64,000 nt of DNA from Chitinophaga agrisoli (GTDB lineage Bacteria > Bacteroidota > Bacteroidia > Chitinophagales > Chitinophagaceae), in the NCBI RefSeq assembly GCF_008386695.1, contig NZ_VUOC01000004.1, positions 994,327 to 1,058,326 on the forward strand. The letters are read 5' to 3'. Made by a program: the position numbers and the translations under genes. The notes under the pieces are model-generated. The model did no database searches. It saw nothing but the letters and a program-made list of their open reading frames with translations, and had not been told where the DNA came from. Numbering within the stretch: position 1 is the first letter of the stretch; each line of letters begins with the position of its first letter. This document shows positions 31,404-40,794 of the stretch, one piece after another.

Positions 31404-31886
31404 TCCGTCCTCTTCCAGCGTCATAGACAGGTATACCGCGTTGCTGATAGGATTGTCGTAATAAGCGGCAATAGGCTGAAATCCCAGCGCGGTATACAGG
31501 TCTATCGCAGGCCGCATATGCGCCAGCGTATCCAGCAGCATACGATGATAACCCAGCTCCTTACCCGCCTCAATGGCTTTACCAGCCAGCTTTTTACCAA
31601 CACCATGGCCTTTATAGGCATCGCGTACGAATAAACGCTTCATCTCGCAGGTGGTATTGTCAAAACGGCGTACGGCCACGCAGCCTGCCGGATGCCCATC
31701 CATTTTAGCCATAAATAACGCGCCTTCCGGTGCGGCATAATTCTCTGGTAACGCCAGCATCTCCTCCTCAAAACGCTGAAAGCTCAGGTCTACGCTCAGC
31801 CATGCCGCATACTCGCGGAAAAGGGCTTTCACCTGCTCCAGTTCTTCAGCGCTGCTCTTGTTAGTTATTTGAATGATCTCAAGCAT
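31398..31886 (-). CDS. GNAT-family N-acetyltransferase
   Basis: The 162-residue protein has the GNAT acetyl-CoA site RLFVRDAYKGHGVGKKL with the R/Q-x-x-G-x-G/A pattern, followed by the helix-strand closing at YTALGFQPIAAYYDNP. The substrate is not predictable; the family acetylates amines on small molecules or proteins. I start at 31886 because the longer in-frame extension would run through a terminator and the tRNA-Cys gene. The gene is convergent with the DUF1080 gene, the two stop codons touching, and is separated from tRNA-Cys upstream by a hairpin. Confidence 0.88.
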   Translation of the reverse strand: MLEIIQITNKSSAEELEQVKALFREYAAWLSVDLSFQRFEEEMLALPENYAAPEGALFMAKMDGHPAGCVAVRRFDNTTCEMKRLFVRDAYKGHGVGKKLAGKAIEAGKELGYHRMLLDTLAHMRPAIDLYTALGFQPIAAYYDNPISNAVYLSMTLEEDGL

Positions 31887-31916
31887 ACTCTTTATTTTGG
31901 GTTGTGCCTGTAACGC

Positions 31917-31948
31917 AAAAAGCCTCCTGAGTTTCAGAAGGCTTTTTA
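31917..31948 (-). terminator. Terminator downstream of tRNA-Cys
   Basis: AAAAGCCTCCTGA and TCAGAAGGCTTTT form a stem with one mismatch, flanked by A and T tracts, between the tRNA-Cys gene and the GNAT gene. Confidence 0.85.
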
Positions 31949-31955
31949 TCCGGTG

Positions 31956-32026
31956 AGGTATCGAGCGGATTCGAACCGCTGTACGAGGTTTTGCAGACCT
32001 CTGCCTAGCCACTCGGCCACGATACC
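31956..32026 (-). tRNA. tRNA-Cys (GCA)
   Basis: The 71-nt cloverleaf starts GGTATCG and pairs with CGATACC at the 3' end, discriminator U as usual for tRNA-Cys. The anticodon loop is CTGCAAA with anticodon GCA (31992-31994), and GTTCGAA is present in the T arm. CCA is not encoded. Confidence 0.97.
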
Positions 32027-32180
32027 ATTCCTTGTTTTTTGATCCTCCTATCCGCCTCAGGCGAACACGGAACCATTGATTTTTGTAGGACTGCAAAGGT
32101 AGGGAATTTTAAATATTTATCAAATAAAAATCTGTTTTTATTGCAAAACACCCATCCCTTCCCGGCAATCACCGATCCCT

Positions 32181-32188
32181 TATCTTTG
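32181..32188 (+). promoter_or_regulatory. Bacteroidota -7 promoter element (phosphorylase gene)
   Basis: TATCTTTG matches TAnnTTTG and lies 18 nt before the nucleoside phosphorylase start codon. Confidence 0.72.
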
Positions 32189-32206
32189 TCCCTCAATATC
32201 GTAACC

Positions 32207-33091
32207 ATGAACGTAACGCAACGCATCCCGGAATCGGAAATGATCCTCAACAGCCGCGGCGCCGTATATCATCTTGATGTGCGCCCGGAAGAACTGGCCC
32301 ACACCATTATCACCGTTGGCGACCCGGACCGTGTACAACAGGTAAGCCGCCATTTTGATAAAGTGGAAGCAACATTCCAGCACCGGGAGTTCGTTACCCA
32401 TACCGGCTATATCGGCAGCAAACGCCTCTCTGTGGTATCCACCGGTATTGGCACAGATAATATCGATATTGTGCTGAATGAGCTGGACGCCCTGGTAAAT
32501 ATCGACTTTAATGACCGTACCATTAAACAGGACCTCACCCGCCTGCAGATCATCCGCCTGGGAACCTCCGGCGCGCTCAATGAAAACATCCCGGTAGACG
32601 CTTTTGTCGTATCCTCCCATGGCCTGGGCCTGGATAACCTGCTGCCCTGGTATGCGTTTGAAAATACAGCGGAAGAACGCGCATTGCTCAATGCCTTCCG
32701 CGAACAGGTAAGCCTGCAGCCTGGCAGCTGTAATCCCTACCTGGTCACCGCAGCCCAAAGCCTCGCCAGCCGTTTCACCACCGGCTATCACGCAGGTATC
32801 ACCGTTACCTGTCCCGGCTTCTATGCCCCCCAGGGCCGCGCTTTAAGGGGCAGGCTCTCCCACCCGCAACTACTGGAGCAGCTAACGGCTTTTCACCATC
32901 AAACTGACCGTATTACCAATTTTGAGATGGAAACCGCCGGTATTTACGGCATGGGCCGCGTACTGGATCACGATTGCCTCTCTATCAGCACCATCGTGGC
33001 CAACCGTATCCGCCAGGAATTCAGCAAAGACGCCGGCGCCGCCATAGACCGCATGATCACGCAGTCCCTGGAGATCATCTCCCAATTATAA
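32207..33091 (+). CDS. Nucleoside phosphorylase (uridine phosphorylase-like)
   Basis: The 294-residue protein belongs to the PNP/UDP phosphorylase family. ITVGDPDRVQQVS carries the phosphate-binding Gly-Asp/Arg loop, and NFEMETAGIYGMG carries the Glu that contacts ribose. These enzymes split nucleosides with phosphate into base and ribose-1-phosphate in nucleoside salvage. The uridine-type subfamily is favoured by the overall pattern, but purine specificity cannot be excluded. The start at 32207 is placed just after a -7 promoter element; an earlier in-frame ATG at 32039 overlaps the divergent tRNA-Cys promoter region. Confidence 0.88.
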   Translation: MNVTQRIPESEMILNSRGAVYHLDVRPEELAHTIITVGDPDRVQQVSRHFDKVEATFQHREFVTHTGYIGSKRLSVVSTGIGTDNIDIVLNELDALVNIDFNDRTIKQDLTRLQIIRLGTSGALNENIPVDAFVVSSHGLGLDNLLPWYAFENTAEERALLNAFREQVSLQPGSCNPYLVTAAQSLASRFTTGYHAGITVTCPGFYAPQGRALRGRLSHPQLLEQLTAFHHQTDRITNFEMETAGIYGMGRVLDHDCLSISTIVANRIRQEFSKDAGAAIDRMITQSLEIISQL

Positions 33092-33133
33092 TAAACAAAG
33101 CTATTTCCAACATATAACAGCCCCCCCCCATTA

Positions 33134-33162
33134 GCACATCCGCACATCATTGCTTATCTTTG
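33134..33162 (+). repeat. GCACATNN octamer pair and dapF promoter
   Basis: GCACATCC and GCACATCA (33134-33149) are followed by TATCTTTG (33155-33162), a -7 element ending 7 nt before the dapF start. This locus also has a preceding run of ten C bases. It is the third octamer site. Confidence 0.75.
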
Positions 33163-33169
33163 CCCCGCT

Positions 33170-33949
33170 ATGAACCTCCACTTCTATAAATACCAGGGCA
33201 CCGGCAATGATTTTGTGATCATGGATAACCGGGATGGCCGTTATGATGCGCTTACCAATCAACAGGTACACGATCTGTGCCACCGGCGTTTTGGAATTGG
33301 GGCGGATGGCTTAATGCTTCTCAATACCCAGCCAGGCTACGATTTTGGCATGAAATACTATAATGCAGACGGCAACGAAAGCAGCATGTGCGGCAACGGT
33401 GGCCGCTGCCTCGTGGCCTTTGCCCGTAAAATGGGCCTGCGCCAGGATACCCTCCGTTTCCTGGCGGTAGACGGTCCTCACGAAGCCTCCTTTAAAGGCG
33501 ACGATTGGGTGAACCTCAAAATGCAGGATGTAGACTGGGTAGAACAGGGCAACCTGTACTACTACCTCAATACCGGATCCCCCCATTTTGTAAAGTATGT
33601 GGACGATGTACAGGCCATAGACGTATTTGCAGATGGCCGCCAGATCCGCTATAACGACCGCTTTGCACAGGAAGGTACCAATGTGAACTTTGTACAGGCC
33701 ACGGATAACGGCATCTTTGTACGTACCTACGAACGGGGCGTGGAAGATGAGACCTACTCCTGCGGTACCGGCGTAACTGCCGCTGCGCTTACCTCCGCCG
33801 GGACAGAAGAAAAAACATACCGCATCCCCGTACAAACACTCGGCGGCGGACTGGAAGTATTGTTCACCAAAACAGGCGAACGCTCCTACCGCGATATCTG
33901 GCTCTGTGGCCCGGCTACCCTGGTGTTCGAAGGGAACGTCACCATTTAA
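33170..33949 (+). CDS. dapF: Diaminopimelate epimerase
   Basis: The 259-residue protein carries both catalytic cysteines of DapF: Cys74 in SSMCGNGGRC and Cys197 in YSCGTGVTAAAL. The N-terminus YKYQGTGNDFVIMDNR and FGIGADGLML are family signatures. It converts LL- to meso-diaminopimelate, the precursor for lysine and peptidoglycan. Length is close to the usual 270 residues. The gene is transcribed from a -7 element very near its start, giving a short leader, and is followed by 100 nt containing the corA promoter. Confidence 0.96.
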   Translation: MNLHFYKYQGTGNDFVIMDNRDGRYDALTNQQVHDLCHRRFGIGADGLMLLNTQPGYDFGMKYYNADGNESSMCGNGGRCLVAFARKMGLRQDTLRFLAVDGPHEASFKGDDWVNLKMQDVDWVEQGNLYYYLNTGSPHFVKYVDDVQAIDVFADGRQIRYNDRFAQEGTNVNFVQATDNGIFVRTYERGVEDETYSCGTGVTAAALTSAGTEEKTYRIPVQTLGGGLEVLFTKTGERSYRDIWLCGPATLVFEGNVTI

Positions 33950-34035
33950 AGACAGAACCGCCTGCGCCTTTAGTTAAGGAATGATTAATAATCCTTACCC
34001 CTTATTAATTATGCAGGCTTACTGATTAATTATTC

Positions 34036-34043
34036 TACCTTTG
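34036..34043 (+). promoter_or_regulatory. Bacteroidota -7 promoter element (corA)
   Basis: TACCTTTG matches TAnnTTTG and ends only 7 nt before the corA start codon, so the transcript would be leaderless or nearly so. Confidence 0.68.
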
Positions 34044-34050
34044 CGCCCGG

Positions 34051-34989
34051 ATGATCCAGTATTTCATAAATAAGGAAGGCCGTACAGTAGAAATACATGA
34101 ACCGGAAAACGGAGCATGGGTGAATATTGCGCCGCCCCTGAAACAGGCCGAGTTTGAACAACTGTCAGAAGAACTGGATATCCCCCTGGACTTCCTTACA
34201 GACTCCCTGGATATTGATGAAAAATCACGTTACGAGCTGGAGGACGATGTAAAGCTGATCGTAATCAAAACCCCCACGGAAAACAATTCCATCAACGAAA
34301 GCGACGCCTACTACATCACCATCCCCATTGTGATCATCCTTACCCACAACCAGATCCTCACCGTTAATTCTTTCGATAACGCCGCTATCAAAAAGTTCCT
34401 GAACACCTTCCATAACCGCCACCCCGAAAAGCGGAATATGATGGTGCTGAAGATCTTTGAGAAAGTGGTAATGAACTTCCTGGATTACCTGAAGGAGATC
34501 AACCAGCGCCGCAACCAGCTGGAGCAAAAGCTGTACGATAGCAACCGTAACGAGGAGCTGCTGTACCTGATGCGGATCCAGAAAAGCCTGGTGTACTTTG
34601 TAACTGCGCTGCGCAGCAATGAGCTGGTGTTAATGAAACTGGAGCGTACCAATTTCCTGGGCCTGAACGAAGATGAGAAAGAGTTCCTGAATGACCTGAT
34701 CGTAGATACCTCCCAGGCATTGGAAATGGCCAACGTATATACCAACATCCTGAGCAGCACCATGGATGCTTTTGCCAGCATCATTTCCAATAACCTTAAC
34801 CTGGTGATGAAACGCCTTACCTCCATCACCATCGTGCTCACTTTTCCCGTGTTGGTATCCAGTATCTATGGCATGAACGTAGATATCCCCTACCAGCACT
34901 CCCCCCATGCTTTTTATATCCCCGTGATCTTGTCCATCGTTATCTCTGTGATCATGAGCTGGTACTTCATGAAAAAGAAATGGTTCTGA
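34051..34989 (+). CDS. corA: CorA-family Mg/Co transporter
   Basis: The 312-residue protein has the CorA layout: a cytoplasmic N-terminal alpha/beta domain, a long helical neck (residues about 150-245), and two C-terminal membrane helices. The signature SIYGMNVDIP at the end of the first helix is the ion-selecting GMN motif, and the protein ends in the basic cluster MKKKWF. It forms a pentameric channel for Mg2+ or Co2+ uptake. It is likely monocistronic. Confidence 0.93.
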   Translation: MIQYFINKEGRTVEIHEPENGAWVNIAPPLKQAEFEQLSEELDIPLDFLTDSLDIDEKSRYELEDDVKLIVIKTPTENNSINESDAYYITIPIVIILTHNQILTVNSFDNAAIKKFLNTFHNRHPEKRNMMVLKIFEKVVMNFLDYLKEINQRRNQLEQKLYDSNRNEELLYLMRIQKSLVYFVTALRSNELVLMKLERTNFLGLNEDEKEFLNDLIVDTSQALEMANVYTNILSSTMDAFASIISNNLNLVMKRLTSITIVLTFPVLVSSIYGMNVDIPYQHSPHAFYIPVILSIVISVIMSWYFMKKKWF

Positions 34990-35026
34990 TCCCATCCCAT
35001 TCACCATCTATCCGCTCAATTCATCT

Positions 35027-35058
35027 GCACATCCGCACATTAGCACATCCGCACATCA
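35027..35058 (+). repeat. GCACATNN octamer tandem, locus 4
   Basis: Four perfect octamers (GCACATCC, GCACATTA, GCACATCC, GCACATCA) are followed by TATCTTTA at 35064-35071, a weak -7 element for the NUDIX gene at 35095. Confidence 0.88.
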
Positions 35059-35094
35059 TTCATTATCTTTACCCCCGCTTTTAATTAAGAAACT

Positions 35095-35544
35095 ATGGCT
35101 TGCTTTAACGTGCGCGTATACGGTATTATGATCAATGATCAACGTCAGATCCTGGTAAGTGATGAATACATCCGTGGCGGTTACTATACCAAATTCCCCG
35201 GCGGTGGCCTGGAGTTTGGAGAAGGTACGCTGGAATGTATCATCCGCGAATGGCAGGAGGAGCTGAGCCAACAGGTAGAAGTAGTAGAACATCTCTATAC
35301 AACAGATTTCTTCCAGATCTCCGCCTTTGATAACACCTCACAGATCATCTCTATCTATTACCTGGTAAAGCCTACGTCCCCGTTTACTGCGCCTATCCTC
35401 AGTCAGCCATTTGATTTTGAGATCCCCGAAGGCGTTACAGAAGTAGAAGGCGTACGCTGGATCAACTGGGACGAGTTCTCCGCACAAAGCGTTACCCTCC
35501 CCATCGATAAGGTAGTGGCAGACATGATCAAGGTTAAATACTAG
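35095..35544 (+). CDS. NUDIX hydrolase
   Basis: The 149-residue protein contains the NUDIX box: a Gly-rich entry FPGGGLEFGEGTLEC, then IIREWQEELSQQ with the metal-binding REx2EE pattern. NUDIX enzymes cleave nucleoside diphosphates linked to another group; the substrate cannot be assigned. The fold is complete, with a C-terminal helix after VEGVRWINWDEF. It is a single gene between the octamer tract and the SusC leader. Confidence 0.88.
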   Translation: MACFNVRVYGIMINDQRQILVSDEYIRGGYYTKFPGGGLEFGEGTLECIIREWQEELSQQVEVVEHLYTTDFFQISAFDNTSQIISIYYLVKPTSPFTAPILSQPFDFEIPEGVTEVEGVRWINWDEFSAQSVTLPIDKVVADMIKVKY

Positions 35545-35846
35545 TACTTACACAAACACCATCAAGATCCCCTCCTGCTGCGCCCCGTTTGCAGTAACTG
35601 CGCCATCTTCCGTGCGCCTATTTCGTATATCCGCACCCCTGTTTTTCCCCCTTCAATAAACTACATATACAAAGCTTCCGCGATCGACTCAGCAACACAT
35701 TATCCTACACATTAATAAAAATAAAATTCATTATATTAATTTATAATTTCTATTTTTCTATACAGAAGTGAACAAGATAAAATTACTTGTACAAGTAGCT
35801 ATATATCAACCAACATCAACCAAAATCTAATCTAAACCCTACACGC
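35545..35846. promoter_or_regulatory. AT-rich SusC leader with 14-bp palindrome
   Basis: This 302-nt gap is GC-neutral at first and then strongly AT-rich. TACTTGTACAAGTA (35784-35797) is a perfect 14-bp palindrome 49 nt before the SusC start, and a possible operator. No sigma/anti-sigma pair or hybrid two-component gene is near. Confidence 0.6.
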
Positions 35847-38800
35847 ATGTTAAAAAAGTTAATGTGTATACTTTTCGCGACCCTATTAGCGAATTTCAGC
35901 TCTTTTGGACAAGTTTCACCCGTTTCCGGCAAAGTACTGGATGAAACAGGCGTTCCGCTTATTGGCGCCACCGTCGTTGAAAAAGGGACCAGAAGCGGCA
36001 CCGTCACCCAACCAGACGGCTCCTTTAAACTATCCGTAAAAACCAACGCCAGACTTGTAGTATCCGCCATCGGTTTTGCCACCCAGGAAGTACCCGCTGG
36101 CCCCAATCTCCTCATCCAACTGCATCTCGATACCAGATCCCTTGGCGAAATAGTGGTGACCGGCGTAGGCGTAGCTACCAGTAAAAAGAAACTGGCCTTT
36201 GCCGTAGAATCTGTTACCGCGGATAAGTTACCGCAGGCGCCTACGGCCTCCGTAGACCAGGCCCTGGTGGGTAAGATACCCGGCGCGCAGATCTCCAGTA
36301 CCAGCGGCCTGCCCGGCGCCCCGGTGAACATACTGCTCAGGGGTGTTAATACCATCAACGCACAGGGCCGCGGTACCACGCCCATGATCATGCTGGATGG
36401 GATACAGTTAAGCGCTACCTCCCTTAATAGTATTGATCTCAACGCCATTGAGCGCGTAGAAGTGGTACAGGGCGCAGCCGCTGCTACCATCTACGGCGCA
36501 CAGGGCGCTAACGGGGTTATCCAGCTGTTCTCTAAAAAAGGTAAACCGGGTAAATTTAATGTGGATGTATCTTCCAGCATCTCCCGTAACGAGATCCTGA
36601 ACGTGGGCGGCCTGCGCAAATCCAGGCTGCATAATTTTGCCACCAATGCCGCCGGCGATGTGATAGGCTCTTCCGGCGCGCCGCTGGCATGGGACCCTAA
36701 CACCGGCGTGTATACGGAAAATCCCATCTACGACGCTCTCGACCCGGAAGGCAAGGCAGACAAACCTTTTAACAGGAACCTGCAATACTATGATCATTTC
36801 GATATGTTCTTCCGCCCCACCACTACCTACAACACTTCCATTGTGGTATCCGGCGCCAGCGAAAAAATAGACTATGCCTTTTCCGTATCCAATAACCACC
36901 AGGAAAGCATCTTCAAGGACAACGGCGGCTTTGACCGCAGCAACTTCTCCGCCAACATCGGCACGGAGCTGTACAAAGGCCTCCGGTTCAGAAGCACTAC
37001 CTATCTAGTGTACACCAAAAACACCATAGAGAACCAGAACGTGATCTATGCCATCAATAATGCCCGCCCCTTTGCTAATTATGACCAACGCATGAGCGAT
37101 GGCAACTTTGCCGATTACTACGGCGATGCGGTGGGCGTTAACGCGCAGAACCCAAACTTCTTCAGCCAATATTCGGACGCATCAGGTAATAAGGTAGATT
37201 TGTTCCAGACATTTAACCTGAATTATAAACTCCCCCGCTTCCTCGAACTGGACGCAAAATATGGTATCAACTACCAGCGGAACGATTCTACCTTTACCTA
37301 TGCGGACCAATCTGCCAACCTGAATGTGATCAACCAGGCTACCTGGTTATCCAATTACAACAACACAGACGCTACCGGCGAAATGGCCGTTTACAACGTA
37401 AACGTGTTCTTCCAGCACTTCACCGGCACCGCTACCTTCAGTACAGATCTCGAAAAGGATTTTGGGTTGAACATCCCCATCAGAACTACTACCATGGGCG
37501 CTTTTGACTGGCGCTACAACAAGTTCAAACAATATATTTCGCATGGCGAAGGCACGCCTTCTTTTTCGCCGTTTACCCTGAAGGATTTTGCTACGCGGAA
37601 TATAGACATGGACTTCAAGGAGCCCTTTGTGACCTTTGGTTATGTAGTGAACCAGCGTATTGAATATGGCGATATTGCCGGCATTTCCGGCGGTTTCAGA
37701 AGTGATTATTCCTCCGCATTTGGCCGGGGCTCTAAACCCTTCACCTTCCCCCGGGGCGATGCCTATATAAGGCTCTCCTCCTTTAATTTCTGGCAGCAGG
37801 CAGGCGTAGACGGTATTATACCGGAGTTTAAACTGCGCGCCGCATATGGCGAAGCCGGTATCCAGCCCGGCCCTTTCCAGCGTTATACGGTGGTAACGCC
37901 CCGCAGCGCAGGCGCCGGCAGCGTATTATACCCCGCTCCTGCCCAACGTAACCCAGACCTGGATGTGGAGGTGTCAGAGGAGTTTGAAGCCGGTACAGAC
38001 ATCACCTTTAATATATTAAAGAACGACTGGCTAAAAAATGCTAACCTCTCCGTTTCCTATTGGAAACGCAGCACCAATAACGCCATCTATGATACGGATG
38101 CGCCGGCATCATCCGGTACCGGTACCCTGGTGGCGAACGCCTTCTCCCTGGCCTCCAAAGGCTGGCAGGCCTCATTGAACCTGGCCGTGTTGTCCGCCAA
38201 AAGCTTCTCCTGGGACTTTACCACCAACTTTGGTAAACAATCCTCAGAGATCACGGAAGTAAGCGGCAATCCCGTGGTGATCCTCTCCTCCGCCGGCAGC
38301 ACCAACTACACACTGGCGCCCGGTTTAAAGGTGGGCCAGATCTTTGGCAATAAAGCCATCCACTCACTGGATGCCGTAGACGCTAATGGCAACCGTTACA
38401 TTCCGGAGGCGGATAAAGGCAAGTATGAAGTAGCCAGCAACGGGTACGTGGTAGACAAAGCCACCAAACAGCCTATTTTCACGCCGGAGAAAACCAGCTT
38501 CGGCGATCCTAACCCGAAGTTCAACATGTCCTTCATCAACTACTTTTCCTTTAAGGAATTTATCACCTTCTCCATGCAATGGGATTGGGTGGAAGGCAGC
38601 CATCTTTACAACCAGACCAAGGAATGGATGTACCGCGATGGTATCCATAGCGATTATGAAAAGCCTATCACCATCAATGGCGAAACAGGCGCCTGGACGG
38701 CATTCTACAGAGGCGTTTACCAGGCGCAGGGCAATAACGGCACCAAGGACTATTTCTATGAAGATGCTTCCTTTATGCGTTTAAGGAACCTCTCCCTGGG

Positions 38801-39011
38801 CTTCGACTTTGCCCGCTGTTTTCATATAAAGGGCATCCGCAAACTACAGCTGGTACTTACCGGCCGCAACCTGGTCACCTTTACCGGCTATACCGGCATG
38901 GACCCGGAAGCAAGCTCCGGCACCGCCAACTCCCCCTGGGACCGTGGTACAGACCATAACACCCTGCCCAACTACAAGTCTTACCAGGTAGGCCTCAACC
39001 TGGGATTTTAA
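35847..39011 (+). CDS. SusC/RagA-family TonB-dependent transporter
   Basis: The 1054-residue outer-membrane protein has a signal peptide (cleavage after SSFGQ, residue about 22), a carboxypeptidase-D regulatory-like domain (GKVLDETGVPLIGATVVEKG, about 28-95), a TonB plug with LGEIVVTGVGVAT and the SusC marker LLRGVNTINAQGRG, and a C-terminal 22-strand barrel ending in GLNLGF with terminal Phe. It imports oligosaccharides or peptides using TonB energy together with the SusD lipoprotein downstream (24 nt gap). No signalling extension of the FecA type is visible. Substrate is unknown, as no glycoside hydrolase gene is adjacent. Confidence 0.95.
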   Translation: MLKKLMCILFATLLANFSSFGQVSPVSGKVLDETGVPLIGATVVEKGTRSGTVTQPDGSFKLSVKTNARLVVSAIGFATQEVPAGPNLLIQLHLDTRSLGEIVVTGVGVATSKKKLAFAVESVTADKLPQAPTASVDQALVGKIPGAQISSTSGLPGAPVNILLRGVNTINAQGRGTTPMIMLDGIQLSATSLNSIDLNAIERVEVVQGAAAATIYGAQGANGVIQLFSKKGKPGKFNVDVSSSISRNEILNVGGLRKSRLHNFATNAAGDVIGSSGAPLAWDPNTGVYTENPIYDALDPEGKADKPFNRNLQYYDHFDMFFRPTTTYNTSIVVSGASEKIDYAFSVSNNHQESIFKDNGGFDRSNFSANIGTELYKGLRFRSTTYLVYTKNTIENQNVIYAINNARPFANYDQRMSDGNFADYYGDAVGVNAQNPNFFSQYSDASGNKVDLFQTFNLNYKLPRFLELDAKYGINYQRNDSTFTYADQSANLNVINQATWLSNYNNTDATGEMAVYNVNVFFQHFTGTATFSTDLEKDFGLNIPIRTTTMGAFDWRYNKFKQYISHGEGTPSFSPFTLKDFATRNIDMDFKEPFVTFGYVVNQRIEYGDIAGISGGFRSDYSSAFGRGSKPFTFPRGDAYIRLSSFNFWQQAGVDGIIPEFKLRAAYGEAGIQPGPFQRYTVVTPRSAGAGSVLYPAPAQRNPDLDVEVSEEFEAGTDITFNILKNDWLKNANLSVSYWKRSTNNAIYDTDAPASSGTGTLVANAFSLASKGWQASLNLAVLSAKSFSWDFTTNFGKQSSEITEVSGNPVVILSSAGSTNYTLAPGLKVGQIFGNKAIHSLDAVDANGNRYIPEADKGKYEVASNGYVVDKATKQPIFTPEKTSFGDPNPKFNMSFINYFSFKEFITFSMQWDWVEGSHLYNQTKEWMYRDGIHSDYEKPITINGETGAWTAFYRGVYQAQGNNGTKDYFYEDASFMRLRNLSLGFDFARCFHIKGIRKLQLVLTGRNLVTFTGYTGMDPEASSGTANSPWDRGTDHNTLPNYKSYQVGLNLGF

Positions 39012-39035
39012 TGCTCACCTTAAACGCACACAATT

Positions 39036-40703
39036 ATGACCACTATCAATAAACGAACCTTTCCTATTATACTCGCCCTGCTCTTTGCCTGCAAAAGCCA
39101 GCTGGATGTAAGTGATCCCAACCAGCCCTCGCCGGAGAGCGCCCAAACGGAAAAAGGCATACTTGCCCTGGGCCAGGGCATCTACGTAAGCGGCTTCTAT
39201 GATCTCAAGTATTTCGACGGTGTAATAGGCCGTTTCTGGTCCGGCGCTATCGGCTTTCATGAGCAGATGGGCGATGTAATAGGTATGGAGGCCGCCAATG
39301 AATATATGAACCAGCTGGGCTGCCCGGATAAGGTAACCCTGGACAATGGCAGTGTTGTATTAAGCCCCGGCTTTCCTGCCAGGCAACTGGCGCTGATAAG
39401 GGCCATCAATAGTAACGGGGAAGCCGGTCAAAACCCGCTCTTCTATGAATGGGCCTATATGTACCAGCTCAATAAAAGCTGTAACCTGGTACTGGCTTCG
39501 CTGGATGCGGTGCCCTTCTCCGGCGACGCCAACACAAAAAGAGCAGTTATCAGGGCATGGGCCTACTGGTGGAAAGGATATGTGTATTCCCGCATCGGCT
39601 CTATGTATTATGCCGGCATTGTGAATGATGCGCTGGATGTGGTGGACAATCCCACCTCCACCAACAACAATTACCTGTCAAAAGAAGCCATGATAACAGC
39701 GGCCAATGCCAAGCTGGATACCGCCGCCATGATCCTCAATGGCCTTACAGCCAATGCGGATTATAATGCGGCCCTCAGCAAGCTTATTCCCGCGTTTTAC
39801 CAGGTAGGTAAGGGCGGCGTGCTGGCGCCGGATGTATGGATCAGGAATATCAATACCCTCAAGGCCCGCAACCTGCTCGTAAATACCACTGTAGACGCTA
39901 TGCCGGCCAGCCGCTGGGATAGTATCCTTACCCTGGCCAATAACGGTATCCGCGAAAACGATTTTGTATTCACCGCCCGCTCAGACCAGCAGGGTGATAT
40001 CATTGCCGCCTCAGACGGTACCGTGGCCGCCCGGGTAGCCAGTACCGCGCCTGGCGCCGGCGGGTATAAAGTAAGTGAAAGACTGATCCAGGACTATAAA
40101 CCCGGCGACAAACGCCTGGAGAACAACTTCATTACCGGCACCACCTGGATAGGCAATGCGGACAGGGGCAACTCCTTCAACACCAACCACGCATTGGTAG
40201 ATGGCGGCAAAGGCCTGGCCGGCGTAATTATATACAGTAATAAACAGGTAGGCGCCGCAGAATTATACCTGGCAGGCACCTGGGAAGAGAATGAGCTCAT
40301 GAAGGCAGAAGCTATGATGTATAAGGATAATTTCAGCCCCGCCGCCATTACCGCCGGCATGGCCTTGATAGATGAAGTACGCAATGGCCAGGGCGCCGGT
40401 TTGCCCGCTACCGTGGCCGCCACCGCTGCTGCCGCTAAGGAAGAGCTGCGTAAGGAAAGAAGGGTGGCCCTTGTATTCCGCGCCCTCTCCTTCTACGATG
40501 CACGCCGCTGGAAAGTGATCGACCCTGTTGCCAAAGGCGGCGGCCGCACCGGCTGCGTGGTCATCGACAAAAGCGGTAACATCCATATTAACGCTACCAT
40601 CGAATACAGCTTCCTTGACTATTGGGACGTACCGGACAATGAGCTGGCTAACAACCGCCCTTCGTCCGGCAGCGCAGCTGTAAAGAATCCCCGCACAGAC
40701 TGA
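39036..40703 (+). CDS. SusD/RagB-family lipoprotein
   Basis: The 555-residue surface lipoprotein has a short signal ending in the lipobox LLFAC (Cys19) and the helical TPR-containing SusD fold: YMYQLNKSCNLVLASLDAV, RAVIRAWAYWWKGYVYS, and the C-terminal LRKERRVALVFRALSFYDARRWK. It caps the upstream SusC channel and captures ligand. Small insertions after residue 320 may define specificity. It is the last gene of the operon; a strong hairpin follows. Confidence 0.93.
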   Translation: MTTINKRTFPIILALLFACKSQLDVSDPNQPSPESAQTEKGILALGQGIYVSGFYDLKYFDGVIGRFWSGAIGFHEQMGDVIGMEAANEYMNQLGCPDKVTLDNGSVVLSPGFPARQLALIRAINSNGEAGQNPLFYEWAYMYQLNKSCNLVLASLDAVPFSGDANTKRAVIRAWAYWWKGYVYSRIGSMYYAGIVNDALDVVDNPTSTNNNYLSKEAMITAANAKLDTAAMILNGLTANADYNAALSKLIPAFYQVGKGGVLAPDVWIRNINTLKARNLLVNTTVDAMPASRWDSILTLANNGIRENDFVFTARSDQQGDIIAASDGTVAARVASTAPGAGGYKVSERLIQDYKPGDKRLENNFITGTTWIGNADRGNSFNTNHALVDGGKGLAGVIIYSNKQVGAAELYLAGTWEENELMKAEAMMYKDNFSPAAITAGMALIDEVRNGQGAGLPATVAATAAAAKEELRKERRVALVFRALSFYDARRWKVIDPVAKGGGRTGCVVIDKSGNIHINATIEYSFLDYWDVPDNELANNRPSSGSAAVKNPRTD

Positions 40704-40738
40704 TGCGTGGAGTAAAGATGGATTGACACGAACAAAAA

Positions 40739-40772
40739 ATGAGCGCCACACTTTTCTAAGTACGGCGCTCAT
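40739..40772. terminator. Terminator between SusD and the transporter gene
   Basis: ATGAGCGCC and GGCGCTCAT form a perfect 9-bp stem after an A run and before CCTTTC, between convergent genes. Confidence 0.85.
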
Positions 40773-40794
40773 CCTTTCTATCTGTAGTAACATA

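Noticed and set aside
31887-32096. Longer N-terminus for the GNAT gene
   Set aside because: It would run through the tRNA-Cys gene and its terminator.
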